Assembly: GCF_021343995.1 (NCBI RefSeq)
Contig: NZ_JAJTTE010000029.1
Location: 33,162 to 97,161, forward strand
Length of the DNA stretch: 64,000 nt
Source: Pseudonocardia terrae
GTDB taxonomy: Bacteria; Actinomycetota; Actinomycetes; Mycobacteriales; Pseudonocardiaceae
Reading direction: 5' to 3'
Part shown: in pieces, positions 42,863 through 53,600 of the stretch
Numbering within the stretch: position 1 is the stretch's first letter
Layout: each line of letters starts with the position of its first letter
The notes under the pieces: model-generated
What the model was told of the DNA's origin: nothing
The model's input: only the letters and a program-made list of their open reading frames with translations
The model's database searches: none
Program-made: the position numbers and the translations under genes

Positions 42863-43956
42863 CAGACCAGCTCCAGGGCCGCGGCGACCGCGCTCGGGTC
42901 GATCGGCACGATCTCGGGGGCCGGCGCGGTGGCCAGCACGCTGTCCGGGTCCTTGAGGCCGTTGCCCGTGACGGTGCACACCACGAGCTGCCCGCGGTCG
43001 AGCCAGCCGTTGGCCGAGGCCTGGAGCAGCCCGGCGACGCTCGCCGCCGACGCCGGCTCCACGAACACGGCCTCGCGCGTGGACAGCAGCCGGTGCGCGG
43101 CGAGGATCTCGTCGTCCGTGACGGCGGCGAACCGGCCGTCGGACTCCTCGCGGGCGGTCTCTGCGCCGTTCCACGACGCCGGTGCGCCGATCCGGATCGC
43201 CGTGGCGATCGTCTCGGGGTTCTTCACCGGCGCGCCCTCGACGAGCGGCGCGGCGCCGGCGGCCTGGAAGCCGAACATGCGCGGCAGCGCGGAGATCAGC
43301 CCGTCGGCGTGGTAGCCGCGGTAGCCCTTCCAGTACGCGGTGATGTTGCCCGCGTTGCCCACCGGCAGGCAGTGCACGTCGGGGGCGCGGCCCAGGGCGT
43401 CGCAGATCTCGTAGGCCGCGCTGGCCTGGCCCGCGATCCGGGTCGGGTTCACCGAGTTGACCAGCGCGATCGCCGGGTAGTCCGCGGTGGTCTTACGGGC
43501 CAGCTCGAGGCAGTCGTCGAAGTTGCCGTCGATCTGCAGGATGCGGGCGCCGTGCGCGACGGCCTGGGCCAGCTTGCCCAGCGCGATCTTGCCCCGCGGC
43601 ACCAGCACGGCGCTGGTCATCCGGGCGCGGGCGGCGTACGCGGCCGCCGAGGCGGAGGTGTTGCCGGTCGACGCGCAGAGCACGCTCTGCTTGCCCTCGG
43701 CGAGCGCCGCGGTCACGGCCATGGTCATCCCGCGGTCCTTGAAGGACCCGGTCGGGTTGAGCCCGTCGACCTTCAGGTACACCTCGCAGCCGGTGCGCTC
43801 CGAGAGCACCGGCGCCGGCATCAGCGGGGTGCCGCCCTCGGCCAGGGTGACGATCTCCCAGTCCGGCCCGACGGGCATCCGGTCGCGGTAGGCCTCGATC
43901 ACGCCCGGCCAGGGGGCCAGCCGGTTCACGGCGGTGCTCACAGTCTCTCCCGTCAT
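42862..43956 (-). CDS. thrC: Threonine synthase
   Basis: A 364-residue PLP enzyme converting O-phosphohomoserine to threonine. The PLP lysine lies in NPTGSFKDRGMTMAV; the phosphate-binding loop is CASTGNTSASAAAYAARA. Middle gene of the hom-thrC-thrB operon, 22 bases behind hom. Confidence 0.97.
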   Translation of the reverse strand: MTGETVSTAVNRLAPWPGVIEAYRDRMPVGPDWEIVTLAEGGTPLMPAPVLSERTGCEVYLKVDGLNPTGSFKDRGMTMAVTAALAEGKQSVLCASTGNTSASAAAYAARARMTSAVLVPRGKIALGKLAQAVAHGARILQIDGNFDDCLELARKTTADYPAIALVNSVNPTRIAGQASAAYEICDALGRAPDVHCLPVGNAGNITAYWKGYRGYHADGLISALPRMFGFQAAGAAPLVEGAPVKNPETIATAIRIGAPASWNGAETAREESDGRFAAVTDDEILAAHRLLSTREAVFVEPASAASVAGLLQASANGWLDRGQLVVCTVTGNGLKDPDSVLATAPAPEIVPIDPSAVAAALELV

Positions 43957-43978
43957 CGCGCGGCGCTCGCCCGCGCGT

Positions 43979-45355
43979 TCATCCGGCCACGCCGAGGGTG
44001 CTGACCGGACGGCCCAGCCCCTCCACGCGCAGCACGCTCTCCACGCCGCGGACCACGTCGAGCCCGGCCAGTGCCTCGACCGTCGCGTGCAGCGCGGAGT
44101 CCGGCGCCCCGTGCGTCACGACGACCAGGCGCGCGGCCTGCTCCTCCTCCGCGGCCTCGGTCTCCGGCACGTCCCCGTCCTCGCGGCCGCCGGTCTGGCG
44201 CACCGCGGCGATGCTCACCCCGCGCCGCGCGAACTCCCCCGCGACCGCGGACAGCACGCCCGCGCGGTCGGCGACCTCGAGGCTCACGTGGTAGCGGGTG
44301 TGCACGTCGCCGATCGGCAGCACGGGCAGGCTCGCGTAGGCGGACTCGCGCGGCCCGCGCCCGCCGCCGACCCGGTTGCGGGCCACGGCGACCAGGTCCC
44401 CCAGCACGGCGCTGGCGGTGGGCGCGCCGCCCGCGCCCTGGCCGTAGAACATGAGCTGGCCGGCGGCGTCGGCCTCGACGAACACGGCGTTGAACGCCTC
44501 GTTCACGCCCGCCAGCGGGTGGCTGAGCGGGATCATCGCCGGGTAGACGCGGGCGGACACCGACTCGGGCGCGCCGCCCGAGCCGGGGACGCGCTCGCAG
44601 ATCGCGAGCAGCTTGATCGCACAGCCGAGCCCGCGGGCGGCGGCGATGTCCGCGGCGGTGACCCGGCGGATGCCCTCGCAGTGCACGTCGGCCGCGGTGA
44701 CCCGGGTGTGGAAGGCGATCGTGGCGAGGATCGCGGCCTTGGAGGCGGCGTCGTAGCCGTCGACGTCGGCGCTCGGGTCGGCCTCGGCGTACCCGAGCCG
44801 GGTGGCCTCCTCGAGGGCCTCCGCGTAGCCGGCGCCCGAGGCGCTCATCGCGGAGAGGATGAAGTTGGTGGTGCCGTTGACGATCCCGGCCACCCGGGTG
44901 ATGCGGTCGCCGGCCAGCGACTCGCGCAGCGGACGGAGCAGCGGGATCGCCCCGGCCACGGAGGCCTCGTAGTAGAGGTCGACGCCCGCGCCGTCGGCGG
45001 CCTCGGCGAGCGTGGCCCCGTCCTCGGCGAGCAGCGCCTTGTTCGCGGTGACCACGGACTTGCCCGCCTTGATCGCCTGCAGGAGCAGGGTGCGGGCGGG
45101 CTCGACGCCGCCGACGACCTCGACGACGACGTCCACGTCGTCCCGGGTGACCAGCGCGGACGCGTCCGTGGTCACCAGGTCGGGGTTCAGCGTCGGGTGC
45201 CGGTGCGGGCGGCGCACGGCCACCCCGGCCAGCTCGACGGGCGCGCCGACGCGGGCTGCGAGGTCCCCCGCCTGGTCCTCGAGCAGCCGGACGACCTCGG
45301 ACCCGACGGTCCCGCAGCCCAGCAGCGCGACCCGCACGGGCGCGTCTGACGTCAC
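43979..45355 (-). CDS. hom: Homoserine dehydrogenase with ACT domain
   Basis: A 458-residue NAD(P)-dependent enzyme. The nucleotide motif VALLGCGTVGSEVVRLL is at the N-terminus; the catalytic region GIVNGTTNFILSAM follows. Residues about 370-440 are an ACT domain (RYHVSLEVADRAGVLSAVAG), the site of threonine feedback in this class. It catalyses aspartate semialdehyde to homoserine. The 112 bases before it contain GGTCCGGCCGGTCCGACCGACC repeats but no gene. Confidence 0.97.
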   Translation of the reverse strand: MTSDAPVRVALLGCGTVGSEVVRLLEDQAGDLAARVGAPVELAGVAVRRPHRHPTLNPDLVTTDASALVTRDDVDVVVEVVGGVEPARTLLLQAIKAGKSVVTANKALLAEDGATLAEAADGAGVDLYYEASVAGAIPLLRPLRESLAGDRITRVAGIVNGTTNFILSAMSASGAGYAEALEEATRLGYAEADPSADVDGYDAASKAAILATIAFHTRVTAADVHCEGIRRVTAADIAAARGLGCAIKLLAICERVPGSGGAPESVSARVYPAMIPLSHPLAGVNEAFNAVFVEADAAGQLMFYGQGAGGAPTASAVLGDLVAVARNRVGGGRGPRESAYASLPVLPIGDVHTRYHVSLEVADRAGVLSAVAGEFARRGVSIAAVRQTGGREDGDVPETEAAEEEQAARLVVVTHGAPDSALHATVEALAGLDVVRGVESVLRVEGLGRPVSTLGVAG

Positions 45356-45467
45356 GACGATCCTCCTGAGACGGTGGTGCGGGCCGGTCCGGCCGGTCCG
45401 ACCGACCGGCTCCGACCGGGGATCATCCCTGTCCGGCGCCCCGCGCGACAGTCCGGGGTGCCCACGC

Positions 45468-46916
45468 TCACGGGCCGACCTCGAGCCGGAACAGGTCCTC
45501 GTCGGTCTCCCGGCGCAGGATCACCCGCGCCTCGCCGTCGCGGACCGCGACGACGGCCGGCCGCGGCAGCCGGTTGTACGAGCTGGCCATCGAGTAGCAG
45601 TAGGCGCCGGTGGCGGCCACGGCCAGCAGGTCGCCGGGCGCGAGGTCCGCGGGCAGCCAGCAGTCCCGCACCACGATGTCGCCGGACTCGCAGTGCTTGC
45701 CGACCACCCGCGAGAGCGCGGGCCGGTCGCCGCCGGGCAGCGAGTCGACGGCCGACGACCGCGAGACGAGCCGGCAGTCGTAGAGCGCGTCGTAGAGGGC
45801 GGTGCGGATGTTGTCGCTCATCCCGCCGTCGACGCTGACGTAGCGCCGCGCCCCGACGCCGAGCGGGACCTCCTTGAGCGTGCCCACCTCGTAGAGCGTG
45901 ATCCCGCCGGGGCCGGCGATGGCGCGCCCGGGCTCCACGGCGACCTCCGGCAGGTCGAGCCCCGCGGCCTCGCACTCGCGCTCGACGATCCCGCGCAGCT
46001 CCTTCGCCAGTGCCGGGATCGACAGCGGGTCCTCGTCCGGCCGGTAGGCGATGCCGATCCCGCCGCCGAGGTCGAGGGTGGCCAGGTCGGCGAGGGCCGC
46101 CGCGCCGTGCTCGCGGTGCAGGTCGGCCAGCAGCCGGACGACGCGGTGGGCCGCCACCTCGAAGCCCTCGGTGTCGAAGATCTGGCTGCCGATGTGGCTG
46201 TGCAGCCCGACGAGCCGCAGGTTGCCGGCCTTGAGCACCCGGCGGGCGGCCTCGGCGGCGTCGGACTCGGGGCCGCCGGCGAGGGAGAACCCGAACTTCT
46301 GGTCCTCGTGCGCGGTCGCGATGAACTCGTGGGTGTGCGCCTCGACGCCCACGGTGACCCGGATCATCACCGGCTGGACGACGTCCTGCTCGGCCGCGAC
46401 GGCGTCGAGCCGGACGATCTCGTGGAAGGAGTCGAGCACGACGCGTCCGACCCCGCTCTCCACGGCGGCGGTCAGCTCGGCGACGGACTTGTTGTTGCCG
46501 TGCATCGCGATCCGCCCGGGCGGGAAGCCGGCCCGCAGCGCGACGGCCAGCTCGCCGCCGCTGGCCACGTCCATCGACAGGCCCTCGTCGGCGACCCAGC
46601 GCGCGATCTCGGTGCTCAGGAAGGCCTTGGCGGCGTAGTGCACGGACTCCGCGCCGAACGCCGCGGCGAACTCGGCCGCGCGGGACCGGAAGTCCGCCTC
46701 GTCGACCACGAACAGCGGGGTGCCGAAGCGCTCGGCCACCTCCCGGACGTCGACGCCGGCGACGCGCAGCGCGCCGTCGGCGCCGCGTGCGGCGTTGCGC
46801 GGCCACACGGCCGGCGCGAGGTGGTCGAGCTCGGCGGCGCCGGTGGGGCGGGGGCCGGCGGTCTCCGGCGGCGCCTGGATGCCGCCGTGCAGCGGGCCGG
46901 CGGGGTGCGCTCTCAC
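45468..46916 (-). CDS. lysA: Diaminopimelate decarboxylase
   Basis: A 482-residue fold-III PLP decarboxylase making L-lysine from meso-diaminopimelate. The PLP lysine is in VHYAAKAFLSTEIA; other motifs are GLHSHIGSQIFD, LDLGGGIGI, EPGRAIAGPGG and the C-terminal CESGDIVVRD and GAYCYSMASSYNR. The roughly 40-residue N-terminal lead is Pro/Ala-rich, as in mycobacterial LysA. It lies 10 bases behind argS. Confidence 0.96.
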   Translation of the reverse strand: MRAHPAGPLHGGIQAPPETAGPRPTGAAELDHLAPAVWPRNAARGADGALRVAGVDVREVAERFGTPLFVVDEADFRSRAAEFAAAFGAESVHYAAKAFLSTEIARWVADEGLSMDVASGGELAVALRAGFPPGRIAMHGNNKSVAELTAAVESGVGRVVLDSFHEIVRLDAVAAEQDVVQPVMIRVTVGVEAHTHEFIATAHEDQKFGFSLAGGPESDAAEAARRVLKAGNLRLVGLHSHIGSQIFDTEGFEVAAHRVVRLLADLHREHGAAALADLATLDLGGGIGIAYRPDEDPLSIPALAKELRGIVERECEAAGLDLPEVAVEPGRAIAGPGGITLYEVGTLKEVPLGVGARRYVSVDGGMSDNIRTALYDALYDCRLVSRSSAVDSLPGGDRPALSRVVGKHCESGDIVVRDCWLPADLAPGDLLAVAATGAYCYSMASSYNRLPRPAVVAVRDGEARVILRRETDEDLFRLEVGP

Positions 46917-46926
46917 GGGTCCGTCC

Positions 46927-48570
46927 TCACATCCGTTCCGGTGCGCTCACGCCGAGCAGCCCGAGTCCGTTGGCCAGCACCTGCCGGGCGGCGACGCACA
47001 GGCCGAGCCGGGCGCGGTGCAGCTCGGTGACCTCCTCGTCGCCCATCGGCAGGACGCGGCAGCTGTCGTAGAACTTGTGGTACGCGCTGGCCAGGGCCTC
47101 GAGGTAGCGCGCGACCCGGTGCGGCTCGCGCAGCTCGGCGGCCGCGCGCACGATCTCCGGGAACTCGCCGAGCGTGCGGATCAGGTCGCCCTCGCGCGAG
47201 TGCTCGAGCAGCCCGTACGCGGAACCGGGCTCGACGCCGAGGTCGGCGGCGTTGCGGGCGAGCGAGGCCAGCCGGGCGTGCGCGTACTGCACGTAGAAGA
47301 CCGGGTTGTCGTTGCTGCGCTTGACCAGCAGGTCGAGGTCGACGTCGAGCGCGGAGTCGACCGACGAGCGGATCAGCGAGTACCGCGCGGCGTCGACGCC
47401 CACCGCCTCGACCAGGTCCTCCATCGTGACGACGGTGCCCGCCCGCTTGCTCATCCGCACCGGCTGGCCGTCCTTCACCAGGTTCACCAGCTGCCCGATG
47501 AGCACCTCGACGACGGCGGGGTCGTCGCCGAACGCCGCGGCCGCCGCCTTGAGCCGGCCGATGTACCCGTGGTGGTCCGCGCCGAGCATGTAGATGCACA
47601 GGTCGAAGCCGCGCGCCCGCTTGTCCCGCAGGTAGGCGAGGTCGCCGGCGATGTAGGCCGGGCGGCCGTCGCTCTTGATCACGACCCGGTCCTTGTCGTC
47701 CCCGAAGTCCTTCGTCCGCAGCCACCAGGCGCCGTCCGCCTCGTAGAGCGCGCCGGAGTCCTTGAGCTGCTGGACGACGGTGTCGACCGCTCCGGACTCG
47801 TGCAGCGAGTTCTCGTGGAACCAGACGTCGAAGTCCGTGCCGAACTCGTGCAGGTCCTGCTTGATCTCGGCGAACATGAACCCGACGCCGACGTGCCGGA
47901 AGATCTCGTCCTGGTCGGGGGAACCCAGCGCCGCGGGCTCGGCCTCGACCACCCGCGCGGCGATGTCGGCGATGTAGGCGCCGCCGTAGCCGTTCTCCGG
48001 CGCGGGCTCGCCCTTCGCCGCGGCGACCAGGGAGGCGACGAACCGGTCGATCTGCGCGCCGGCGTCGTTGAAGTAGTACTCGCGGGTCACCTTGGCGCCC
48101 CGCGCGGTGAGCACCCGGCCCAGCGCGTCGCCCACCGCGGCCCAGCGGGTGCCGCCCAGGTGCAGCGGGCCCGTGGGGTTGGCGGAGACGAACTCCAGGT
48201 TCACGTTGTGCCCGGAGTACTCGTCGCCCGTGCCGTAGGACTCCCCCGCCGCCAGCACCTCGCCGACCAGCGCGCCCTGCGCGTCCGCCGCCAGCCGCAG
48301 GTTGATGAAGCCCGGCCCCGCGACCTCGGCGGAGGCGATCCCGGCGCGGCCCGCGAGGTCCTCGGCCAGCCAGCCCGCGAGGTCCCGCGGGGGGACGCCG
48401 GCCTTCTTCGCCGTGCGCAGCGCCACGTTGGTCGCGTAGTCGCCGTGCTCGGGGTTGCGGGGCCGCTCGACGCCCGCGTCGGCGGGCAGCGCGTCCGCGG
48501 CCAGACCGCGCGCGACCAGCACGTCCAGCGCGGCGACACGGACCAGGTCGGCGAGCACGTCGGGAGTCAC
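46927..48570 (-). CDS. argS: Arginyl-tRNA synthetase
   Basis: A 547-residue class I synthetase. The HIGH-equivalent is ANPTGPLHLGGTR, the KMSKS-equivalent VRMSKRAGT; the C-terminal anticodon-binding DALR domain ends in SAPERM. GTG 48570 is chosen; the frame is open to 48744 but this would run into the divergent gene. A tRNA-Arg(CCG) gene lies only 1.7 kb away, probably by chance. Confidence 0.96.
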   Translation of the reverse strand: MTPDVLADLVRVAALDVLVARGLAADALPADAGVERPRNPEHGDYATNVALRTAKKAGVPPRDLAGWLAEDLAGRAGIASAEVAGPGFINLRLAADAQGALVGEVLAAGESYGTGDEYSGHNVNLEFVSANPTGPLHLGGTRWAAVGDALGRVLTARGAKVTREYYFNDAGAQIDRFVASLVAAAKGEPAPENGYGGAYIADIAARVVEAEPAALGSPDQDEIFRHVGVGFMFAEIKQDLHEFGTDFDVWFHENSLHESGAVDTVVQQLKDSGALYEADGAWWLRTKDFGDDKDRVVIKSDGRPAYIAGDLAYLRDKRARGFDLCIYMLGADHHGYIGRLKAAAAAFGDDPAVVEVLIGQLVNLVKDGQPVRMSKRAGTVVTMEDLVEAVGVDAARYSLIRSSVDSALDVDLDLLVKRSNDNPVFYVQYAHARLASLARNAADLGVEPGSAYGLLEHSREGDLIRTLGEFPEIVRAAAELREPHRVARYLEALASAYHKFYDSCRVLPMGDEEVTELHRARLGLCVAARQVLANGLGLLGVSAPERM

Positions 48571-48685
48571 CCCACGAGGATAGGAGGTGGCACTCGGCGG
48601 TTTCTCAGGCGGCGCTCCTAGACTGCGGGGCCGCGACCGCCAATTGGGTGAGGTCGCCCTCGAAACCCGATCAACTGGACGGTTC

Positions 48686-49504
48686 ATGGCCAGCGGCAAG
48701 AGCAGCAAGGCGAGTCGGAACAAGGCCCGCAACTCGGTCGTCACCCAGCGGTCGACGCCGTGGGGCCTGATCGCGGGCGTGCTGGTCGTCGTGCTGTTCG
48801 CCGGCGCGATCTTCGGCTACGCGGTCTACCGGAACAACGAGAACAGCGCCGCCCAGGACGCCCTCGCCGCGTACACGCCGAGCGACACGAACAAGGACCC
48901 GTCCGCGCAGATCCCCGGCGTGGTCACGGACAACTACACGGGGTCCGGCCAGGGCCACGTCGTCGGCCCGACCCGGGTCGCCTACACCCACACGCCGCCG
49001 ATGGGCGGCGACCACGACCAGTACTGGGCCGCGTGCACCGGCATCGTCTACAAGACGGCGGTGCGCCAGGAGAACCTCGTGCACTCGCTCGAGCACGGCG
49101 CCATCTGGATCGCCTACAACCCCGACCAGGTCAGCGGGGCGGCGCTCGACACCCTCGCGAAGAAGGTCGACGGCCAGCCGTACACCGTGATGGCGCCCTA
49201 CCCGGGTCTCGACCAGCCGATCTCGCTGCAGGCCTGGAACCACCAGCTCAAGCTGAGCGACGCGAACGACCCGCGGATCGACCAGTTCATCGCCTCGCTG
49301 CGCCGCAACCAGTACAACTACCCGGAGATCGGCGCGACCTGCCAGGCCCTCGGCCCGGGCGCGTTCGACCAGGACAACCCGCCGCCGTTCGAGCCGACCC
49401 CGGCGGTCTCGGAGATCAACGGGGGCACGATCGTGGCCGAGCGCGGCGCCGGCACGACCGGCGGCACGATGGCCGACCCGAGCAAGGCGCCGGGCGGCCA
49501 GTGA
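48686..49504 (+). CDS. DUF3105 membrane-anchored extracytoplasmic protein
   Basis: A 272-residue protein from ATG 48686. A basic Lys/Ser/Arg-rich cytoplasmic start (ASGKSSKASRNKARN) precedes one membrane helix (GLIAGVLVVVLFAGAIFGYAVY); the rest is outside. The DUF3105 core shows HVVGPTRVAYTHTPPMGGDH, YWAACTGIVY and LVHSLEHGAIWIAY with several conserved His. It overlaps the DUF305 gene by four bases (GTGA), so the two are one operon. The conserved His residues suggest metal binding; the function is unknown. Confidence 0.88.
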   Translation: MASGKSSKASRNKARNSVVTQRSTPWGLIAGVLVVVLFAGAIFGYAVYRNNENSAAQDALAAYTPSDTNKDPSAQIPGVVTDNYTGSGQGHVVGPTRVAYTHTPPMGGDHDQYWAACTGIVYKTAVRQENLVHSLEHGAIWIAYNPDQVSGAALDTLAKKVDGQPYTVMAPYPGLDQPISLQAWNHQLKLSDANDPRIDQFIASLRRNQYNYPEIGATCQALGPGAFDQDNPPPFEPTPAVSEINGGTIVAERGAGTTGGTMADPSKAPGGQ

Positions 49505-50235
49505 GCCCCGTGGCCACGGACCTCGAACCGGACGCGGTGGCCGAACCCGGCCGCCGCGAGCCGCGGTGGGTCCGTCCCCTGGTCGTGATCGCCGCCGCCG
49601 TGGCGCTGCTGCTGATCGGCGGGGCCGCCGGGATGCTGGTCGGCCTGCCGGGATCCGCCGCGACCACCACGCCGTCGGCCGACTCGGTCGACGTGGGGTT
49701 CGCGCAGGACATGACGGTGCACCACGAGCAGGCCGTCGAGATGGCCTCGTGGGCCCGGGACCACACCACGGACCCGCAGGTCAAGCAGCTGGCCTTCGAC
49801 ATCGAGACCACGCAGCTGCAGCAGATCGGGCGCATGCAGGGCTGGCTCGGGCTCTGGGGCGCCCCGGCCTTCCCGACGGGCCGGCAGTACATGACGTGGA
49901 TGGCCGAGCCCGGCGACAGCGGCCACGGGCACTCCATGTCCGGCATGTCCGGCACATCCGGGGCCGGCGCGGCCCGGATGCCGGGCATGGCGACGGACGA
50001 GGACCTCACGAACCTGCGGGCCGCGAAGGGCGCGCAGCTCGACACGCTGTTCCTGCAGCTGATGCTGCGCCACCACCTCGGCGGCACGGACATGCTGCAG
50101 TACGCGGCCGACCACGCCGCCCTGCCGGAGGTCCGCAACCTGGCCGCGCAGGCGCTCACCGCGCAGACCTCCGAAGCCGATCTCATGCGGCAGCTGCTGG
50201 CCGCACGCGGCGCCCAGCCCCTCCCGCAGAACTGA
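49501..50235 (+). CDS. DUF305 membrane-anchored protein with Met/His-rich loop
   Basis: A 244-residue protein starting at GTG 49501. One membrane helix (PLVVIAAAVALLLIGGAAGMLVG, about residues 26-48) leads into a ferritin-like helical DUF305 domain with the repeated motifs FAQDMTVHHEQAVEMA and LQLMLRHHLGGTDML. Between them residues 141-163 hold a Met/His/Ser/Gly stretch (GHGHSMSGMSG, then ARMPGM), a typical soft-metal ligand pattern. Some DUF305 proteins are tied to copper handling; that role here is inferred. Confidence 0.88.
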   Translation: MSPVATDLEPDAVAEPGRREPRWVRPLVVIAAAVALLLIGGAAGMLVGLPGSAATTTPSADSVDVGFAQDMTVHHEQAVEMASWARDHTTDPQVKQLAFDIETTQLQQIGRMQGWLGLWGAPAFPTGRQYMTWMAEPGDSGHGHSMSGMSGTSGAGAARMPGMATDEDLTNLRAAKGAQLDTLFLQLMLRHHLGGTDMLQYAADHAALPEVRNLAAQALTAQTSEADLMRQLLAARGAQPLPQN

Positions 50236-50292
50236 TCCGGAGGGTGTTGTAGGGTTCTCCTGCACGCCGCGGGAACGCGGCGAGCGGGAGTC

Positions 50293-50364
50293 GCCCCCGT
50301 AGCTCAGGGGATAGAGCACCGCCCTCCGGAGGCGGGAGCGCAGGTTCGAATCCTGCCGGGGGCA
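50293..50364 (+). tRNA. tRNA-Arg (anticodon CCG)
   Basis: A complete cloverleaf: acceptor GCCCCCG (50293-50299) with CGGGGGC (50357-50363), D-stem GCTC/GAGC, anticodon stem CCGCC/GGCGG around loop CTCCGGA with anticodon CCG at 50326-50328, and T-arm GCAGG-TTCGAAT-CCTGC. The discriminator is A50364 and CCA follows at 50365-50367, so CCA is encoded. Confidence 0.97.
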
Positions 50365-50385
50365 CCACCAGTGCCACAGCGGATA

Positions 50386-50420
50386 CGGCCCCTCACCAGC
50401 GAGAACAGGGTGAGGGGCCG
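50386..50420 (+). terminator. Strong hairpin terminator of the tRNA
   Basis: CGGCCCCTCACC (50386-50397) pairs perfectly over 12 bp with GGTGAGGGGCCG (50409-50420); TTCTCGTTCTCC follows. The loop GAGAAC could alternatively pair with GTTCTC downstream. The remaining 220 bases to the next gene hold no other feature I can support except its ribosome-binding site. Confidence 0.85.
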
Positions 50421-50645
50421 TTCTCGTTCTCCAGCGGTCCCGGCCGGACCGCATCCGTCCCCGGCTCGCGCCCGGCGTGACCCGGCCCACTGCCGCACAC
50501 ACCCGCACACGGCGCGGTGAGGGGGATGTGACACGGCGGACCGATTCCGCTGACGTGCCCGCAATCCCCCGTTCCTAGCGTCGGCCGGGCGGGTGGCGAG
50601 AGCCCGCCCCAGGTCGGGCAGCACGACGCACGGAGGACAACAGGC

Positions 50646-53600
50646 GTGGGCACACCGGACCCCGGCCCGCTCACCAGCGTTCGGACGGTCTGCTCCTACT
50701 GCGGCGTCGGCTGCGGGATGGTGCTGGACCTCGAGCCCGGCCCGGACGGGGCCACCCGCATCCGCAAGGTCCGCGGCGACGCCGACCACCCCGCCAACGC
50801 CGGCCGGCTGTGCACCAAAGGTGCGCACAGCGCCGAGATGCTCGTCGCCGACGGCCGGCTGCGGACCGCCCTGCGCCGCCCGGAGCGTGGGGCGCAGGCC
50901 GAGCCCACGCCGGTCGACGCCGCCATCACCGACACCGCCCGCCGGCTGCGGGAGATCCTCGACGAGCACGGGCCGGACGCGCTGTCGCTCTACGTCTCCG
51001 GCCAGATGACCCTCGAGGCCCAGTACCTCGCCACGAAGCTCGCCAAGGGCTTCTGGCGGACGAGATGGATCGAGTCGAACTCCCGGCTCTGCATGGCCAG
51101 CGCCGGCACCGGCTACAAGCAGTCCCTCGGCTCCGACGGGCCGCCCGGCTCGTACGCCGACCTCGACCACGCCGACGTCTTCCTCGTCGTCGGGGCGAAC
51201 ATGGCCGACTGCCACCCGATCCTCTTCCTCCGCATGATGGACCGGGTCAAGCAGGGCGCGAAGCTCATCGTCGTCGACCCCCGCCGGACGGCGACCGCCG
51301 CCAAGGCCGACCTGTTCCTGCAGCTGGAGCCGGGAACCGACCTCGCGCTCCTCAACGGGCTGCTGCACCTGCTCGTGGAGCAGGGCGCGGTCGACGAGGA
51401 GTTCGTCGCCGGGTTCACCGAGGGCTGGGAGGCGATGCCGGAGTTCCTCGCCGACTACGGGCCCGAGGCCGTCGCCTCGATCACCGGCGTGCCCGAGGAC
51501 GACCTGCGCGAGGCGGCCCGGCTGATCGGTGGCGCCGCGAACTGGACGAGCTGCTGGACGATGGGGCTCAACCAGAGCACCCACGGCACCTGGAACACGA
51601 ACGCCCTGGTCAACCTGCACCTCGCCACCGGGGCGATCTGCCGCACCGGCTCCGGGCCGTTCTCGCTCACCGGCCAGCCCAACGCCATGGGCGGACGGGA
51701 GATGGGCTACATGGGCCCCGGCCTGCCCGGCCAGCGGGCCGTGCTCTCGGCCGACGACCGCCGCTTCGTCGAGGAGCTGTGGGCGGTGCCGGAGGGCACG
51801 ATCCGCGCCGACGTCGGCACCGGGACGATCGACATGTTCGCGCGGATGGCCGAGGGCGAGATCAAGGCCTGCTGGATCGTCTGCACGAACCCGGTCGCCA
51901 GCGTGGCGAACCGGGGCACGGTGGTCGACGCGCTCGAGCGCTGCGACTTCGTGGTGACCCAGGACGTCTTCGAGGCCACCGAGACCAACGCGTACGCCGA
52001 CGTCGTGCTCCCGGCGGCCATGTGGGCCGAGGTCGAGGGCGTGATGATCAACTCGGAGCGGAACCTGACGCTCCTGCAGCCCGCGGTCACGCCGCCGGGC
52101 GAGGCGCTGCCGGACTGGCAGATCATCGCCCGGGTCGCCTGCGAGATGGGGTACGCCGAGCACTTCACCTACTCCTCGGCCGAGGAGGTCTTCGAGGAGC
52201 TCAAGCGGGCCTGGAACCCCGCCACGGGGTACGACGTCCGGGGCGTGAGCTACGCGCGGCTGCGCGGGACCCCGGTGCAGTGGCCGGCCGCGCCCGACGG
52301 GCCGGATCGCAACCCCGTCCGCTACCTCAACGACGGGATCAGCCGGCGTCGCCGGCCGGAGAACGGGCGGCTGTCCTTCGCCACGCCGTCGGGCAGGGCG
52401 CAGTTCCTCCCCCGCCCGCACATGCCGCAGGCCGAGCTGCCCGACGACGAGCACCCGCTCGTCCTCACCACCGGCCGGCTGCAGCACCAGTGGCACACGC
52501 TGACCAGGACCGGCAAGGTCCCGGCGCTGACGAGGCTCAACCCGGGCCCGTTCGTCGAGATCCACCCCGCCGACGCCGAGGCCGCGGGCATCGCCGACGG
52601 CGACAGGGTGGCGGTGGCCTCCCGGCGCGGCCGCGCCGTACTGCCCGCCGTGGTCACCGACCGGATGCGGCCCGGTACCTGCTGGGCGCCCTTCCACTGG
52701 AGCGATCTGTTCGGCGAGGACCTCGCGGTCAACGCCGTCACCAACGACGCCGTCGACCCCGCCTCGCTGCAGCCCGAGCTCAAGGCGTGCGCCGTCGCGC
52801 TGGAGAGGGTCGCGCCCGCCGAACTCCCGGCGAGCGCGGACGAGGGCCCCCGGGAGGTCGGAGCGGTGTTCGGGCTCGACCTCACCCCGCCGGTGCTCAC
52901 CGGCGCCGAGCGGCGCTACCTCGCGGGCTTCCTGGCCGGCGTCGACCGGGGCGGGGCGCCGGGCGTGCCGGTCCTGCCGGCCGGGGCGCCGGTGGGGACC
53001 GACACGGCCGCGTGGATCAACGGGATGCTCGCCGGCACCTTCTCACGGTTGGCCGCGAGCGAGCCGAAGGAGCCAGGGGTGGGCGGGCGGCGGCCCCTGC
53101 TCGTCCTGTGGGCCTCCCAGACGGGCAACGCCGAGGCCGTGGCCTCCTCCGTCGCGGCGCGACTCGACGCCGTCGGGCGGACACCACAGCTGGTCTGCAT
53201 GGGTGACACCTGTCCGGACGCCCTGCCCCCGAACGCCGACCTCCTCGTGGTCACGAGCACGTTCGGTGACGGCGACTCCCCGGACGTGGGCGCGGACTTC
53301 TGGGCGGACCTCGCGGCCGACCGTCCGCCGCTGCGGGACGTCCGGTTCGCGGTCCTCGCGCTCGGCGACCCGAGCTACTCGGAGTTCTGCGGGCACGGCC
53401 GCCGGGTCGACGAGCGGCTGGCCGAGCTCGGCGGCACCCGACTGCTCGACCGCGTGGACTGCGACCCCGACTTCGAGGCCCCCGCCGACGCGTGGACCGG
53501 GCAGGTCGTGGCCCTGCTGACCTCCGACGACGGCGCGACGCGCGCCCCGGCCACCACCCGGCCCGTCGCACCGCCGGCACCGGCCGCCGAGCCGACGCCC

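Noticed and set aside
50293..50364. tRNA-Arg(CCG) as an integration site for the nitrate reductase region
   Set aside because: No integrase, no duplicated tRNA 3' end and no change in base composition were seen downstream.
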